Assembly: GCF_000183745.1 (NCBI RefSeq)
Contig: NC_014761.1
Location: 434,001 to 498,000, forward strand
Direction of reading: 5' to 3'
DNA from: Oceanithermus profundus DSM 14977
GTDB taxonomy: Bacteria > Deinococcota > Deinococci > Deinococcales > Marinithermaceae
Length of the DNA stretch: 64,000 bases
Positions 8,464-15,770 of the stretch are shown piece by piece; position 1 is the stretch's first letter, and every line of letters begins with the position of its first letter. The position numbers were made by a program, and so were the translations under genes. Under the pieces are notes generated by a model that worked only from the letters and a program-made list of their open reading frames with translations, was not told where the DNA came from and did no database searches.

Positions 8464-9153
8464 TTACCCGTAGAGCGCGCTCACCGGCTTGTTCAGGTAG
8501 CGCCCCTTCGTCAGCTGCCACCACAGCAGCCTGGGTTTCCACAGCGGCAGCCGGGTCACGTAGCCCGCGCGTTCCCGGGTGAGCCGGTCCAGCACTTCGA
8601 GCGGCAGGGTCTCGAGCACGCGTTCATACTCGCCCCGGCCCTCCAGCCAGGCCTCGGCCTGCTCGTGCAGCGCGAGCAGCTCGTCCAGCGACCGGCCGGG
8701 GAAGGCCTGCACGTAGTGGTTCGGCGGCTGCGGCAGGAAGAACTCGGCGGGCAGGTCGGTGGTGTTGACCATCACCTCCCGTCCGTCCGTGGGGTTGCGG
8801 TAGAGGGTGATGAAGTGGTGGAAGGTCCGGCCCTGGACGAACTGCGCGACCAGCATGCGCCGGTGCGCGCGATCCAGCCAGGCGCCCATGTCTTCCCATA
8901 GCTTTTCCTCGTCGGAGGCGCCGACCAGCTCAGGGTAGGCCAGCACCCGCGTGAGGCCCGCGGCCTGGTAGCCGCGGCTGCGGGCCAAGGCGTCCACGGC
9001 GGCGTGAGCGGGCGCGAAGGCCCCGGTGGGCGCGGGCAGGTCGCGGCGCAGCGCCGTGCCCTCGCGCAGGTGTTCGATGGCCCGGGCCGTCGTGTTCGTC
9101 ACGAACCAAAGCAAGCCGACGAGCACGACCGCGCCGATGAGGTAGTAGAGCAT
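8464..9153 (-). CDS. Membrane-anchored protein of unknown function
   Basis: The 229-residue product has one N-terminal transmembrane helix (about residues 2-20) and an otherwise soluble domain rich in charged residues. Visible blocks include 'VAQFVQGRTFHHFITLYRNP' and 'VNTTDLPAEFFLPQPP', but I recognise no family. The short N-terminus suggests the bulk faces outward or is tethered on the cytoplasmic face; the sequence does not decide this. It is convergent with the thioesterase gene (45 bases between ends) and divergent from the thiamine operon. The ATG at 9153 sits six bases after a TATCCT box, so the transcript is probably leaderless. Confidence 0.7.
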   Translation of the reverse strand: MLYYLIGAVVLVGLLWFVTNTTARAIEHLREGTALRRDLPAPTGAFAPAHAAVDALARSRGYQAAGLTRVLAYPELVGASDEEKLWEDMGAWLDRAHRRMLVAQFVQGRTFHHFITLYRNPTDGREVMVNTTDLPAEFFLPQPPNHYVQAFPGRSLDELLALHEQAEAWLEGRGEYERVLETLPLEVLDRLTRERAGYVTRLPLWKPRLLWWQLTKGRYLNKPVSALYG

Positions 9154-9159
9154 GAGTAC

Positions 9160-9165
9160 AGGATA
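9160..9165 (-). promoter_or_regulatory. Leaderless -10 box TATCCT
   Basis: On the minus strand TATCCT is followed by six bases and the ATG at 9153. Confidence 0.5.
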
Positions 9166-9227
9166 CCCGAGCGTTGCGGCGTCCGGGTGAACCGGCTTCG
9201 CCCGCGACCGGGCCGCGCAAACGGCGC

Positions 9228-9233
9228 TATACT
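9228..9233 (+). promoter_or_regulatory. thiB: -10 box TATACT of the thiamine operon
   Basis: TATACT lies five bases before the first P1 base of the riboswitch at 9239, so transcription would begin at the riboswitch itself. No good -35 hexamer is seen. Confidence 0.6.
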
Positions 9234-9238
9234 GGAGG

Positions 9239-9317
9239 CGTCACCGGGGGTGCCCCACCGGGCTGAGAGACACCCTTGGAACCTGAACCGGGTAATGCCG
9301 GCGTAGGGAAGGTGACG
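9239..9317 (+). promoter_or_regulatory. TPP riboswitch (thi box)
   Basis: The aptamer shows both conserved cores: CTGAGAG at 9263-9269 and the ACCTGAACCGGGTAATGCCG block at about 9281-9300 followed by GCGTAGGGA. The closing P1 stem pairs CGTCACC (9239-9245) with GGTGACG (9311-9317). It senses thiamine pyrophosphate and controls thiB and the genes behind it. Confidence 0.97.
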
Positions 9318-9364
9318 GGCCAAGGCCCCATCCTTCCCCTCCCGCGTGACAAGGAGGGGTTTTT
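9306..9364 (+). terminator. Riboswitch expression platform: terminator that also masks the ribosome binding site
   Basis: CCCCTCC (9336-9342) pairs with GGAGGGG (9353-9359), followed by five T and then the thiB ATG. The right arm contains the AAGGAGG ribosome binding site. GGGAAGG (9306-9312), which overlaps the 3' side of P1, can instead pair with CCTTCCC (9332-9338) and break that stem. Ligand binding stabilises P1 and so favours the terminator. Confidence 0.8.
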
Positions 9365-10408
9365 ATGTGGAAGAAACTGCTGGTCCTCGTTCCCCTGGTC
9401 TTCGGTCTGGCGCTGGCGGAGACGCTCACGGTGCTGACGCACTCGAGCTTCGCGCTCTCCAAGGACGTCATCGCCAGCTTCGAGCAACAGACCGGCATCA
9501 AGCTGCGCTTCATCGAGGGCGGCGACGCCGGCGAGACGCTCAACAAGGCGATTCTCAGCAAGGGCGCGCCGATCGCCGACGTCATCTACGGCATCGACAA
9601 CACCTTCCTCTCGCGCGCGCTCGAGGCGGGGATCCTGGAGCGCTACTCGACGCCCCAGATCGGCGCGGTCCAGAGCCGTTTCCTGCTCGACCCCACGCTG
9701 ACGGCGCTGCCGGTGGACTACGGCTACGTGGCCCTCAACTACGACAAGGAATACTTCAAGGACCGGCCGCTGCCCGGGAGCTGGGAGGACCTGGCCAAAC
9801 CCGAGTACGCCAAGCTGCTGGTCGTCGAAAACCCGGCCACCAGCTCGCCGGGGCTGGCCTTCCTGCTGGCCACGGTCGCCTCGCTGGGCGAGGACGGCTA
9901 CCTGAAGTTCTGGGAGGCGCTGCGCGACGGCGGCGTCAAGGTGGCCCCGGGCTGGAGCGAGGCCTACTTCGCCCACTTCACCCGCTACGGCGGCGACCGC
10001 CCGCTGGTGGTCAGCTACACCACCAGCCCGGCGGCCGAGGTCTACTTCTCGGAAGGGGCCTACCGCGAGCCGCCCACCGGCAACCTGCTCTGGCCGGGGG
10101 CGAGCTTCTTGCAGGTCGAGTTCGTGGGCATCCTCAAGGGAACCAAACACCGCGCCGCCGCCGAGAAGTTCGTCGACTGGCTGCTCTCGAAGCCGGTGCA
10201 GGAGGACATTCCGCTCAACATGTGGGTCTGGCCGGTGCGGCGCGACGCGGCCCTCCCGGACGTCTTCAAGTTCGCCGAGCGGCCGCTCGAGCCGGCCGAG
10301 CTGAGCCCCGACGCCATCGCCAAGAACCGCGAGCGCTGGATTGGCGAGTGGGAAGCGGTCGTCGTCCGCGGCCAGAGCGCGGAAGAGGTGATGAGAAACA
10401 GGAGGTAG
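9365..10408 (+). CDS. thiB: Thiamine ABC transporter substrate-binding protein
   Basis: The 347-residue protein has a cleavable signal peptide (about 18 residues, ending LALA) and the fold of ThiB/iron-type periplasmic binding proteins: 'TVLTHSSFALSKDVIASFEQ' near the N-terminus, 'LNKAILSKGAPIADVIYGID' and a C-terminal 'LNMWVWPVRRDAALPDVF' motif. It captures thiamine outside the membrane and hands it to ThiP. It is the first gene after a TPP riboswitch, and AAGGAGG lies inside the switch hairpin. The last codons (N-R-R-stop) are read from a 7-base repeat array that starts here, so the natural C-terminus may have been replaced by repeat sequence. Confidence 0.93.
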   Translation: MWKKLLVLVPLVFGLALAETLTVLTHSSFALSKDVIASFEQQTGIKLRFIEGGDAGETLNKAILSKGAPIADVIYGIDNTFLSRALEAGILERYSTPQIGAVQSRFLLDPTLTALPVDYGYVALNYDKEYFKDRPLPGSWEDLAKPEYAKLLVVENPATSSPGLAFLLATVASLGEDGYLKFWEALRDGGVKVAPGWSEAYFAHFTRYGGDRPLVVSYTTSPAAEVYFSEGAYREPPTGNLLWPGASFLQVEFVGILKGTKHRAAAEKFVDWLLSKPVQEDIPLNMWVWPVRRDAALPDVFKFAERPLEPAELSPDAIAKNRERWIGEWEAVVVRGQSAEEVMRNRR

Positions 10409-10534
10409 GAGGTGGGGTGTAGGAGGTGGGTAGTGCTGGCGAGCAGCGGCGGGGTTGAGTTCCCGTCCGCGCCGGTTCGGATTTTGGCCGTTCCCTTTGC
10501 TTTTCCCACCTCCCACACCCTCCCCCCCACATCC
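10400..10534. repeat. Heptamer-repeat element with inverted arms (element A)
   Basis: The left arm is a run of degenerate 7-base units (aggaggt, aggaggt, ggggtgt, aggaggt) from 10400. The right arm (cccacct, cccacac, cctcccc, cccacat) spans 10505-10534 and is the imperfect reverse complement of the left. About 70 bases of unique sequence lie between. The element fills the gap between thiB and thiP and contains the thiB stop codon. A related element lies at 48879-49135. Confidence 0.75.
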
Positions 10535-10542
10535 TTCTTCTT

Positions 10543-12081
10543 ATGATCTCCCGCCCCGCCACCCTCTTCGTCCTGGCCTTTCTGGCCGTGGCGCTCTTCT
10601 GGCCGTTGGGGCTGGTCGTCGGCCGCGGGATCGAGTACGGCCTGAGCGCGGTGCTGGCCGACCCCTACCTGCGCGGCCGGCTCGGCTGGAGCCTGGCCTT
10701 CGGGGCGGGCTCGAGCCTGCTCGTCGCCCTCTTCGCCGTGCCGCTGGTCTACCTGCTGCGCTACCGCTTCCCCGGTCGCGACGCGCTGGTGGCGCTCTCC
10801 ATGGTTCCCTTCGTACTGCCGACGCTGGTGGTGGCCACCGGCCTCTTGGCCTGGGCGGGGCCGCGGGGGCTTTTGGGCCTCGACCTGAGCGAGACGCCCT
10901 GGATCCTCTTCTGGGGCAGCCTGCTCTACAACCTGGGGATGACGTTGCGGCTGGTGCTGGGCGTTCTGGGCGGCAGCGGGCGGCTGGTGGAGGCGGCCCG
11001 CACGCTGGGGGCCGGCTCCTGGCGCAGCTTCTGGCGGGTCGAGCTGCCGCTGGCCGCCGGGGCGCTGGCCGCCGGGGCGGGGCTGACCTTCGTCTACAGC
11101 TTTTCGAGCTTCGGCCTGCCGCTCATTTTGGGCGGGCCGCGCTACGCGACGCTGGAGGTGGAGATCTACCGCGCCCTCTTGCAGCGGCTGGCCTTCGGCG
11201 AGGCGGCGGCGCTGATTCTGCTGCAGACCGCGGTGCTGGCGCTCGTCAGCCTGGGCTACCTCTACGCCCAGCGGCGGCTGGCGGTGCGCGCCGCCGCCCC
11301 GGCCCCGCCGCCGCGGCTCGGCGGGGCGGGCGGCTGGGCGGCCTTCGCGCTGGTGGCCGGCTTTTTCGCGCTGCTCTACGCGCCGCTGTGGGCGCTGGTG
11401 CTGAGGAGCTTCTGGGGGCCCGAAGGGTTCACCCTGGCCGGCTGGGCGGCGCTCGCCCGGCCGCAGGCCAGCTACTTTGCCCCCACCGCCGCTCATGCTA
11501 TTTACAACACCCTGCGCTTTACCCTGCTGGCGCTCCTCGTCGCCGCGCCGCTGGGTTTCGCCTACGCCTACGGCGTCTGGAAGGGAGCCCGGACGCTCGA
11601 CCTGCTGGGCTTCCTGCCGCTTTTGGTCAGCCCGGTCAGCCTGGCGGTCGGCTACCTGCTGGCCTACCCGGGCCTCAGGGCCTCGCTGGTGCTCCTCGTC
11701 ATGGCCTACGCCCTGATCGCCTACCCGCTCTTCGCCCGCACCGTGCTGGCGGCCATGCGCCGGCTGCCGCCGGGTCTGGCGGAGGCGGCGCGCACGCTGG
11801 GGGCCGGGCCCTGGCGGGTGCTGGGGCGGGTGGAGCTGCCGCTCTTGCGCCCGGCGCTGGGCGCGGCGGCGGCGCTGGCGGCAGCGGTGACCATCGGCGA
11901 GTTCGGGGCGACGCTGGTGCTGGCGCGGCCCGAATGGGCCACCCTGACGGTGGCCATCTACGAGCGGCTGGGCAAGCCGGGTATCGTGAACTACCAGGAA
12001 GCGATGGCGCTTTCGGTGGTGCTGGGGCTCTTGGCCGGTGGGGTCTTCTGGGGCCTGGGTCGCGGCGGGGAGGTGGGCTAG
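10543..12081 (+). CDS. thiP: Thiamine ABC transporter permease
   Basis: This 512-residue membrane protein consists of two homologous halves, each ending in a permease EAA loop: 'EAARTLGAGSWRSFWRVELP' in the first half and 'EAARTLGAGPWRVLGRVELP' in the second. About twelve hydrophobic segments are visible. It forms the channel through which ThiB-bound thiamine enters, driven by ThiQ. ATG at 10543 follows the heptamer repeat element and has no strong ribosome binding site. The downstream gene starts immediately after the TAG stop. The thiBPQ order is that of enterobacterial thiamine transporters. Confidence 0.92.
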   Translation: MISRPATLFVLAFLAVALFWPLGLVVGRGIEYGLSAVLADPYLRGRLGWSLAFGAGSSLLVALFAVPLVYLLRYRFPGRDALVALSMVPFVLPTLVVATGLLAWAGPRGLLGLDLSETPWILFWGSLLYNLGMTLRLVLGVLGGSGRLVEAARTLGAGSWRSFWRVELPLAAGALAAGAGLTFVYSFSSFGLPLILGGPRYATLEVEIYRALLQRLAFGEAAALILLQTAVLALVSLGYLYAQRRLAVRAAAPAPPPRLGGAGGWAAFALVAGFFALLYAPLWALVLRSFWGPEGFTLAGWAALARPQASYFAPTAAHAIYNTLRFTLLALLVAAPLGFAYAYGVWKGARTLDLLGFLPLLVSPVSLAVGYLLAYPGLRASLVLLVMAYALIAYPLFARTVLAAMRRLPPGLAEAARTLGAGPWRVLGRVELPLLRPALGAAAALAAAVTIGEFGATLVLARPEWATLTVAIYERLGKPGIVNYQEAMALSVVLGLLAGGVFWGLGRGGEVG

Positions 12082-13044
12082 GTGCTGGCGTGGCGGGGGG
12101 TGGTGGTGCGCTATCCGGGCTTCGAGCTCGCGCTCGACCTGGAGGTGGCCCGGGGCGAGGCGCTGGCCCTCCTGGGCCCCAGCGGCTCGGGCAAGTCGAG
12201 CGCGCTGCGGGTGGCCGCGGGGCTGGAGCGGCCGAGCGCCGGCCGGGTCTTCCTTGGCGGGCGCGACGTGACCGACCTGCCGCCGGAGCGGCGCGGGGTG
12301 GGCTTCGTTTTCCAGGAATACGCCCTCTTTCCTCACCTGACGGTCGAGAGGAACGTGGCCTTCGGCCTCGAAGAGCGCGGCTGGGATCGGGCGCGCATCC
12401 GCCGGCGGGTGGGCGAGCTGCTGGCCAGGATGGGCCTCGAGGCCCACGCCCGCAAGAAGCCGGAGCAGCTTTCCGGCGGCGAGCGGCAGCGGGTGGCGCT
12501 GGCGCGGGCGCTGGCGCCGGAGCCCGAAGTTTTGCTGCTCGACGAGCCGTTGGGGGCGCTCGATCTCAGGCTGCGCGAGCGCCTCTTGCTCGAGCTGCGC
12601 CGGGTGCTCGCTGGCGAGGAGGTGACCGCGGTCTTCGTGACCCACGACCAGACCGAAGCCTTTGTTCTCTCGCAGCGGGTGGCCATCGTCAAAAGCGGCC
12701 GGCTGGTGCAGCAGGGCGCGCCCGAGGCGGTCTTCGAGCAGCCGGCCGACGTCTGGACGGCGCGGTTCTTGGGCCACAAGAACGTGCTGACGCCCGAGGA
12801 GGCCGCGGCCCTGGGCCTGCCCGGCGGGCCGCTGGTGCTGCTGCCCGGGGCGCTGCGCCCGGGCGCGGGCGAGATCGAGGCCCGCGCGGCCGAGCGGCTC
12901 TTCTACGGGCCGCGGGTGGGCGTCTGGCTGGAGGCGCGCGGGGTGCGGCTCTACTGGGAAGGCCCGGCGGCCGAGGCGCCGGCCGAGGGCGCCAGCCTGC
13001 GCATCGCGATCGACCCGGAGCGGGCGGTGGAGGTGCGGCCGTGA
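12082..13044 (+). CDS. thiQ: Thiamine ABC transporter ATP-binding protein
   Basis: The 320-residue ATPase shows Walker A GPSGSGKSS (about residues 32-40), a Q-loop in 'VGFVFQEYALFPHLTVERNV', the signature LSGGERQRVALARA, Walker B VLLLDEP and the switch histidine in 'VTHDQTEA'. The C-terminal 80 residues form a small regulatory domain as in sugar and spermidine transporter ATPases. GTG at 12082 follows the thiP stop codon without a gap, which points to translational coupling. It energises thiamine import with ThiP and ThiB. Confidence 0.92.
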   Translation: MLAWRGVVVRYPGFELALDLEVARGEALALLGPSGSGKSSALRVAAGLERPSAGRVFLGGRDVTDLPPERRGVGFVFQEYALFPHLTVERNVAFGLEERGWDRARIRRRVGELLARMGLEAHARKKPEQLSGGERQRVALARALAPEPEVLLLDEPLGALDLRLRERLLLELRRVLAGEEVTAVFVTHDQTEAFVLSQRVAIVKSGRLVQQGAPEAVFEQPADVWTARFLGHKNVLTPEEAAALGLPGGPLVLLPGALRPGAGEIEARAAERLFYGPRVGVWLEARGVRLYWEGPAAEAPAEGASLRIAIDPERAVEVRP

Positions 13045-13691
13045 AGTTTGCCCCCGACGTTTTGATTTTGCTCGGCGGGCCGCTCGAGGCCACGCCCGAG
13101 CTGGTCGAAGCGGCCGGCAAGGCGCGGCTGGTCATCGCCGCCGACGGCGGGGTGCGCCACGCCGGGGCGCTGGGGGTGGAGCCGGCGCTCTGGGTGGGCG
13201 ACTTCGACTCGGTGAACCTGGAAGACCTGACCCGCTGGGCCCACCTGCCGCGGATGGAGTACCCGCGAGACAAGGACGCCACCGACGCCGAGCTGGCGGC
13301 CCAGGCGGCGCTAAAAGCCGGGCCAAAGAGCCTGCTCTTCGCCGGCGGCCTGGGCGGCGAGCTGGACCACGAGCTGGGCAACCTGATGCTGGCCGTGGCC
13401 TTGGCCCGCCGTGGCGTGCGCACCGCGCTTTCCAGCGGCCCCACCTGGGCCTTTGCGCTGGTGCCGCCGGGGCTCGAGCTGGACCTGGAGCCGGGCACGC
13501 CCTTTAGCGTGGTGCCGCTTTCCGACTTGCAGGGACTGACCCTCCGCGGCGGACGCTGGGAGTTGGAAGACGCCGAGCTGCCACTGGGCAGCGGGCACGG
13601 CTTGCGCAACCTGGCCGAAGGCGGTGTGGGCGTCGAGCTTGCGGGCGGTCACGGCCTCCTCGTCGTTGACGCGGCGGGCAAGGCTTCCTAG
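13041..13691 (+). CDS. thiN: Thiamine pyrophosphokinase
   Basis: The 216-residue enzyme transfers pyrophosphate from ATP to thiamine to make TPP. Family motifs are clear: 'IAADGGVRHAGALGVEP', 'WVGDFDSV', 'RDKDATDAELA' and 'GGLGGELDHELGNL', which carry the metal- and ATP-binding acidic residues. The GTG start overlaps the thiQ stop by four bases (GTGA), and GGAGGTG lies just before it. Its place as the last gene of the riboswitch-controlled cluster makes sense: the cell imports thiamine and activates it, and the product shuts the operon off. The TAG stop is the first half of the next promoter's -10 box. Confidence 0.93.
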   Translation: MKFAPDVLILLGGPLEATPELVEAAGKARLVIAADGGVRHAGALGVEPALWVGDFDSVNLEDLTRWAHLPRMEYPRDKDATDAELAAQAALKAGPKSLLFAGGLGGELDHELGNLMLAVALARRGVRTALSSGPTWAFALVPPGLELDLEPGTPFSVVPLSDLQGLTLRGGRWELEDAELPLGSGHGLRNLAEGGVGVELAGGHGLLVVDAAGKAS

Positions 13692-13793
13692 AATACGAAC
13701 AAGATGATCCTTTAGGCGCCTCCTTTTTCGTTGGCGCGCCCCTGGTGGGCGCGAGGTTCGGACTGTTCGTTCACGGACACGAAAAGGAGGCGC
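13689..13793 (+). promoter_or_regulatory. Leader with -10 box, three-codon ORF and stem that buries the ribosome binding site
   Basis: TAGAAT at 13689-13694 overlaps the thiN stop codon. A minimal ORF ATG-ATC-CTT-TAG (13704-13715) follows. Directly after its stop, a left arm (13716-13731) pairs with a right arm (13779-13793) in a 15-bp stem with one bulged T. The right arm contains AAGGAGG (13784-13790), the ribosome binding site of the ABC exporter. A second hairpin (13735-13741 with 13747-13753) sits in the loop. The layout resembles translational attenuators of drug-resistance genes. Confidence 0.6.
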
Positions 13794-13794
13794 A

Positions 13795-15528
13795 ATGCTT
13801 TCCCGTTTTCAAAGCATGGCTTTTGCGCTGGGTTTCGTCCTGCGCGCTGCCCCAACGCTGGCGTTGGGGTTTTGGGGACTGCTCGTCCTGCGGGCGCTGG
13901 TGCCCGCGGCGGTTGTGCTGGCGGTGGGGCGGCTGGCCGCGGCGGCCGCGACTGGCGACGGCGCGGCGCTCGCCCGCTGGGGCGGCGTCTGGCTGGGAGC
14001 GCTGCTCGCCGAGTGGCTTTTGGGTCCGCTTGCGGGCATGGTGGAGGGCAACCTCAACGAGCGGCTCACCGCCCGGGTCAACCGGGCGCTGATGGAGAAG
14101 ATGAACGCCTTCGAGGGGCTCGAGCCCTTCGAAAACGCGGAGTTCTACGAGCGGGTCGAGCGACTGCGGCGCGAGGCCAGCTACGCGCCGATGAACCTTT
14201 CCATCTTCCTGGGCCAGGTGCTGCTCGCGGGCCTGACGGCGCTGCCGCTGCTGGCGCTGGTGGCCCGCTGGGGCTGGGTCTACCCGCCGGCGTTGTTGCT
14301 CTCGACGCTGCCCTACGCCCTCGCCGGGGTGCGGCTGCAGCGGCTCGTCTGGGAGACGGTCGTCGGCACCAGCCCCGAGGCGCGGCGCATGGACTACGCC
14401 ACCGGGGTGGCGCTCAGCCCCGAGCTGGCGGCGGAAACGCGGCTGTTCGCCAGCGGCGGCTTCTGGACGCGCTTTTATGAGCGCAACTTTCGCGTGTTGC
14501 ACGCGCGCGGCCGCGCGGTGCGGCGGCGCGAGGTGGCGGTGTCCGGCGTCTACTTCCTGCCCAGCGCCCTGGGGCTGGGGTGGACGTTCTGGAGCGTGCT
14601 GAAGGGCGGCGTGGGGGTGGGTGGCGTGGTCGAGGTGACCGCGGCGCTGCAGCGGCTGCAGGCCGAGCTGGTGCTGCTGGTAGACGCGCTGGGCATGCTC
14701 GAGCGCTCGCTTTACTACATGGACGAGCTGCGGGCCTTTCTGGAAACCAAACCGCGCATCGCCGGCGGCCGGCTTCGTCTGGAGCCCGGGCCGCCCGAGG
14801 TGGTCTTCGAAGACGTTTCCTTTAGCTACCCCGACGGGCGGGCGGCGCTCGAGCAAGTCTCGCTCAGGCTCGAGCCCGGCGTCCTGTCGGCGTTGGTGGG
14901 CGAGAACGGCGCCGGCAAGACCACGCTGGTCAAGCTGCTTTTGCGCTACTACGACCCCAGCGAGGGGCGGATTCTGGTGGACGGGGTGGACCTGCGCGAG
15001 CTCGACCTGGCCGCCTGGCGGCGGCGGGTCTCGGCCGTCTTCCAGAGCTTCGGGCGCTACGCGCTCAGCCTCGCGGAAAACGTCCGCATCGCCGACCTCG
15101 ATTCGCAAGCGCCCATCGAACCGGCGCTGGCGCAGGCGGGCGCGGCGGCGCTGGCGCGCAGGCTGCCGGCAGGCCCGGCCACCCCGCTCGGCAAGGCCTT
15201 TGGCGGCACCGAGCTTTCGGGCGGCGAGTGGCAGAAGGTGGCGCTGGCGCGGGCCTTTTTCCGCAAGGCCGACCTGCTTATCTTCGACGAGCCCACCGCC
15301 GCCCTCGACCCGCGCAGCGAGGCGGCGCTCTTTTCCCGCTTCGCCGAGCTGGCCCGGGGGCGCACGGCGCTGTTGGTGAGCCACCGCCTGGCCTCGGTAC
15401 GCAGCGCCGGGCGCATCTTCGTCTTCAAAACGGGCCGGTTGGTCGAGTCGGGCGGCCACGACGAGCTGCTGGCTGGGGGCGGCGAGTACGCCGAGCTGTG
15501 GCGGTTGCAGAGCGCGCGCTACGCCTAG
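13795..15528 (+). CDS. ABC exporter (fused membrane and ATPase domains)
   Basis: The 577-residue half-transporter has an N-terminal membrane domain (about residues 1-325, roughly six helices) and a C-terminal ATPase. ATPase motifs are Walker A GENGAGKTT, Q-loop 'VFQSFGRYALSL', signature LSGGEWQKVALARA, Walker B LLIFDEPTAALD and H-loop 'LVSHRLASV'. The W in the signature and the overall layout resemble exporters of the lantibiotic/NisT and multidrug type. It would act as a homodimer, moving a peptide, lipid or drug outward. No precursor peptide gene is beside it. Expression appears to be controlled by the structured leader in front. Confidence 0.85.
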   Translation: MLSRFQSMAFALGFVLRAAPTLALGFWGLLVLRALVPAAVVLAVGRLAAAAATGDGAALARWGGVWLGALLAEWLLGPLAGMVEGNLNERLTARVNRALMEKMNAFEGLEPFENAEFYERVERLRREASYAPMNLSIFLGQVLLAGLTALPLLALVARWGWVYPPALLLSTLPYALAGVRLQRLVWETVVGTSPEARRMDYATGVALSPELAAETRLFASGGFWTRFYERNFRVLHARGRAVRRREVAVSGVYFLPSALGLGWTFWSVLKGGVGVGGVVEVTAALQRLQAELVLLVDALGMLERSLYYMDELRAFLETKPRIAGGRLRLEPGPPEVVFEDVSFSYPDGRAALEQVSLRLEPGVLSALVGENGAGKTTLVKLLLRYYDPSEGRILVDGVDLRELDLAAWRRRVSAVFQSFGRYALSLAENVRIADLDSQAPIEPALAQAGAAALARRLPAGPATPLGKAFGGTELSGGEWQKVALARAFFRKADLLIFDEPTAALDPRSEAALFSRFAELARGRTALLVSHRLASVRSAGRIFVFKTGRLVESGGHDELLAGGGEYAELWRLQSARYA

Positions 15529-15531
15529 AAT
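15526..15531 (+). promoter_or_regulatory. Leaderless -10 box TAGAAT overlapping a stop codon
   Basis: TAGAAT begins with the stop codon of the ABC exporter and lies six bases before the ATG at 15538. Confidence 0.55.
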
Positions 15532-15537
15532 GAAGGC

Positions 15538-15768
15538 ATGGACGCCAAGGGCTGGGTGCTGACCGCGGTCGAGAAGCTGGGCTGGGCGGGGGAGCGCGAG
15601 ATCGTCCGCTGGCTCGACGAGGCGGGGGAGGAGCTTTCGCGGCTGGAGCTCGAGCGGGCGCTCGCGACCCTGCTGGCCGAGGGCAAGCTCGAGCAGAAGG
15701 GCGAGCTCTACCGCCGCGCCACCCCGGGCGGCGCGAAGCGTGCCTTCGACGCCCTCTTCGAGGAGTAG
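15538..15768 (+). CDS. Small winged-helix-like protein
   Basis: The 76-residue protein is charged and helical, with the spacing of a winged helix: helices around residues 3-15 and 18-30, a recognition-like helix 'RLELERALATLLAEGKLEQ' and a short wing 'KGELYRRATPGG'. I infer a DNA-binding or protein-interaction role; no exact family is recognised. It lies between the ABC exporter and the ribonucleotide reductase and ends two bases before the latter's GTG, so it may be cotranscribed with the reductase. Confidence 0.6.
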   Translation: MDAKGWVLTAVEKLGWAGEREIVRWLDEAGEELSRLELERALATLLAEGKLEQKGELYRRATPGGAKRAFDALFEE

Positions 15769-15770
15769 CC

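Noticed and set aside
10400-10534. CRISPR array
   Set aside because: Units are only seven bases, directly adjacent and degenerate, with no spacers.
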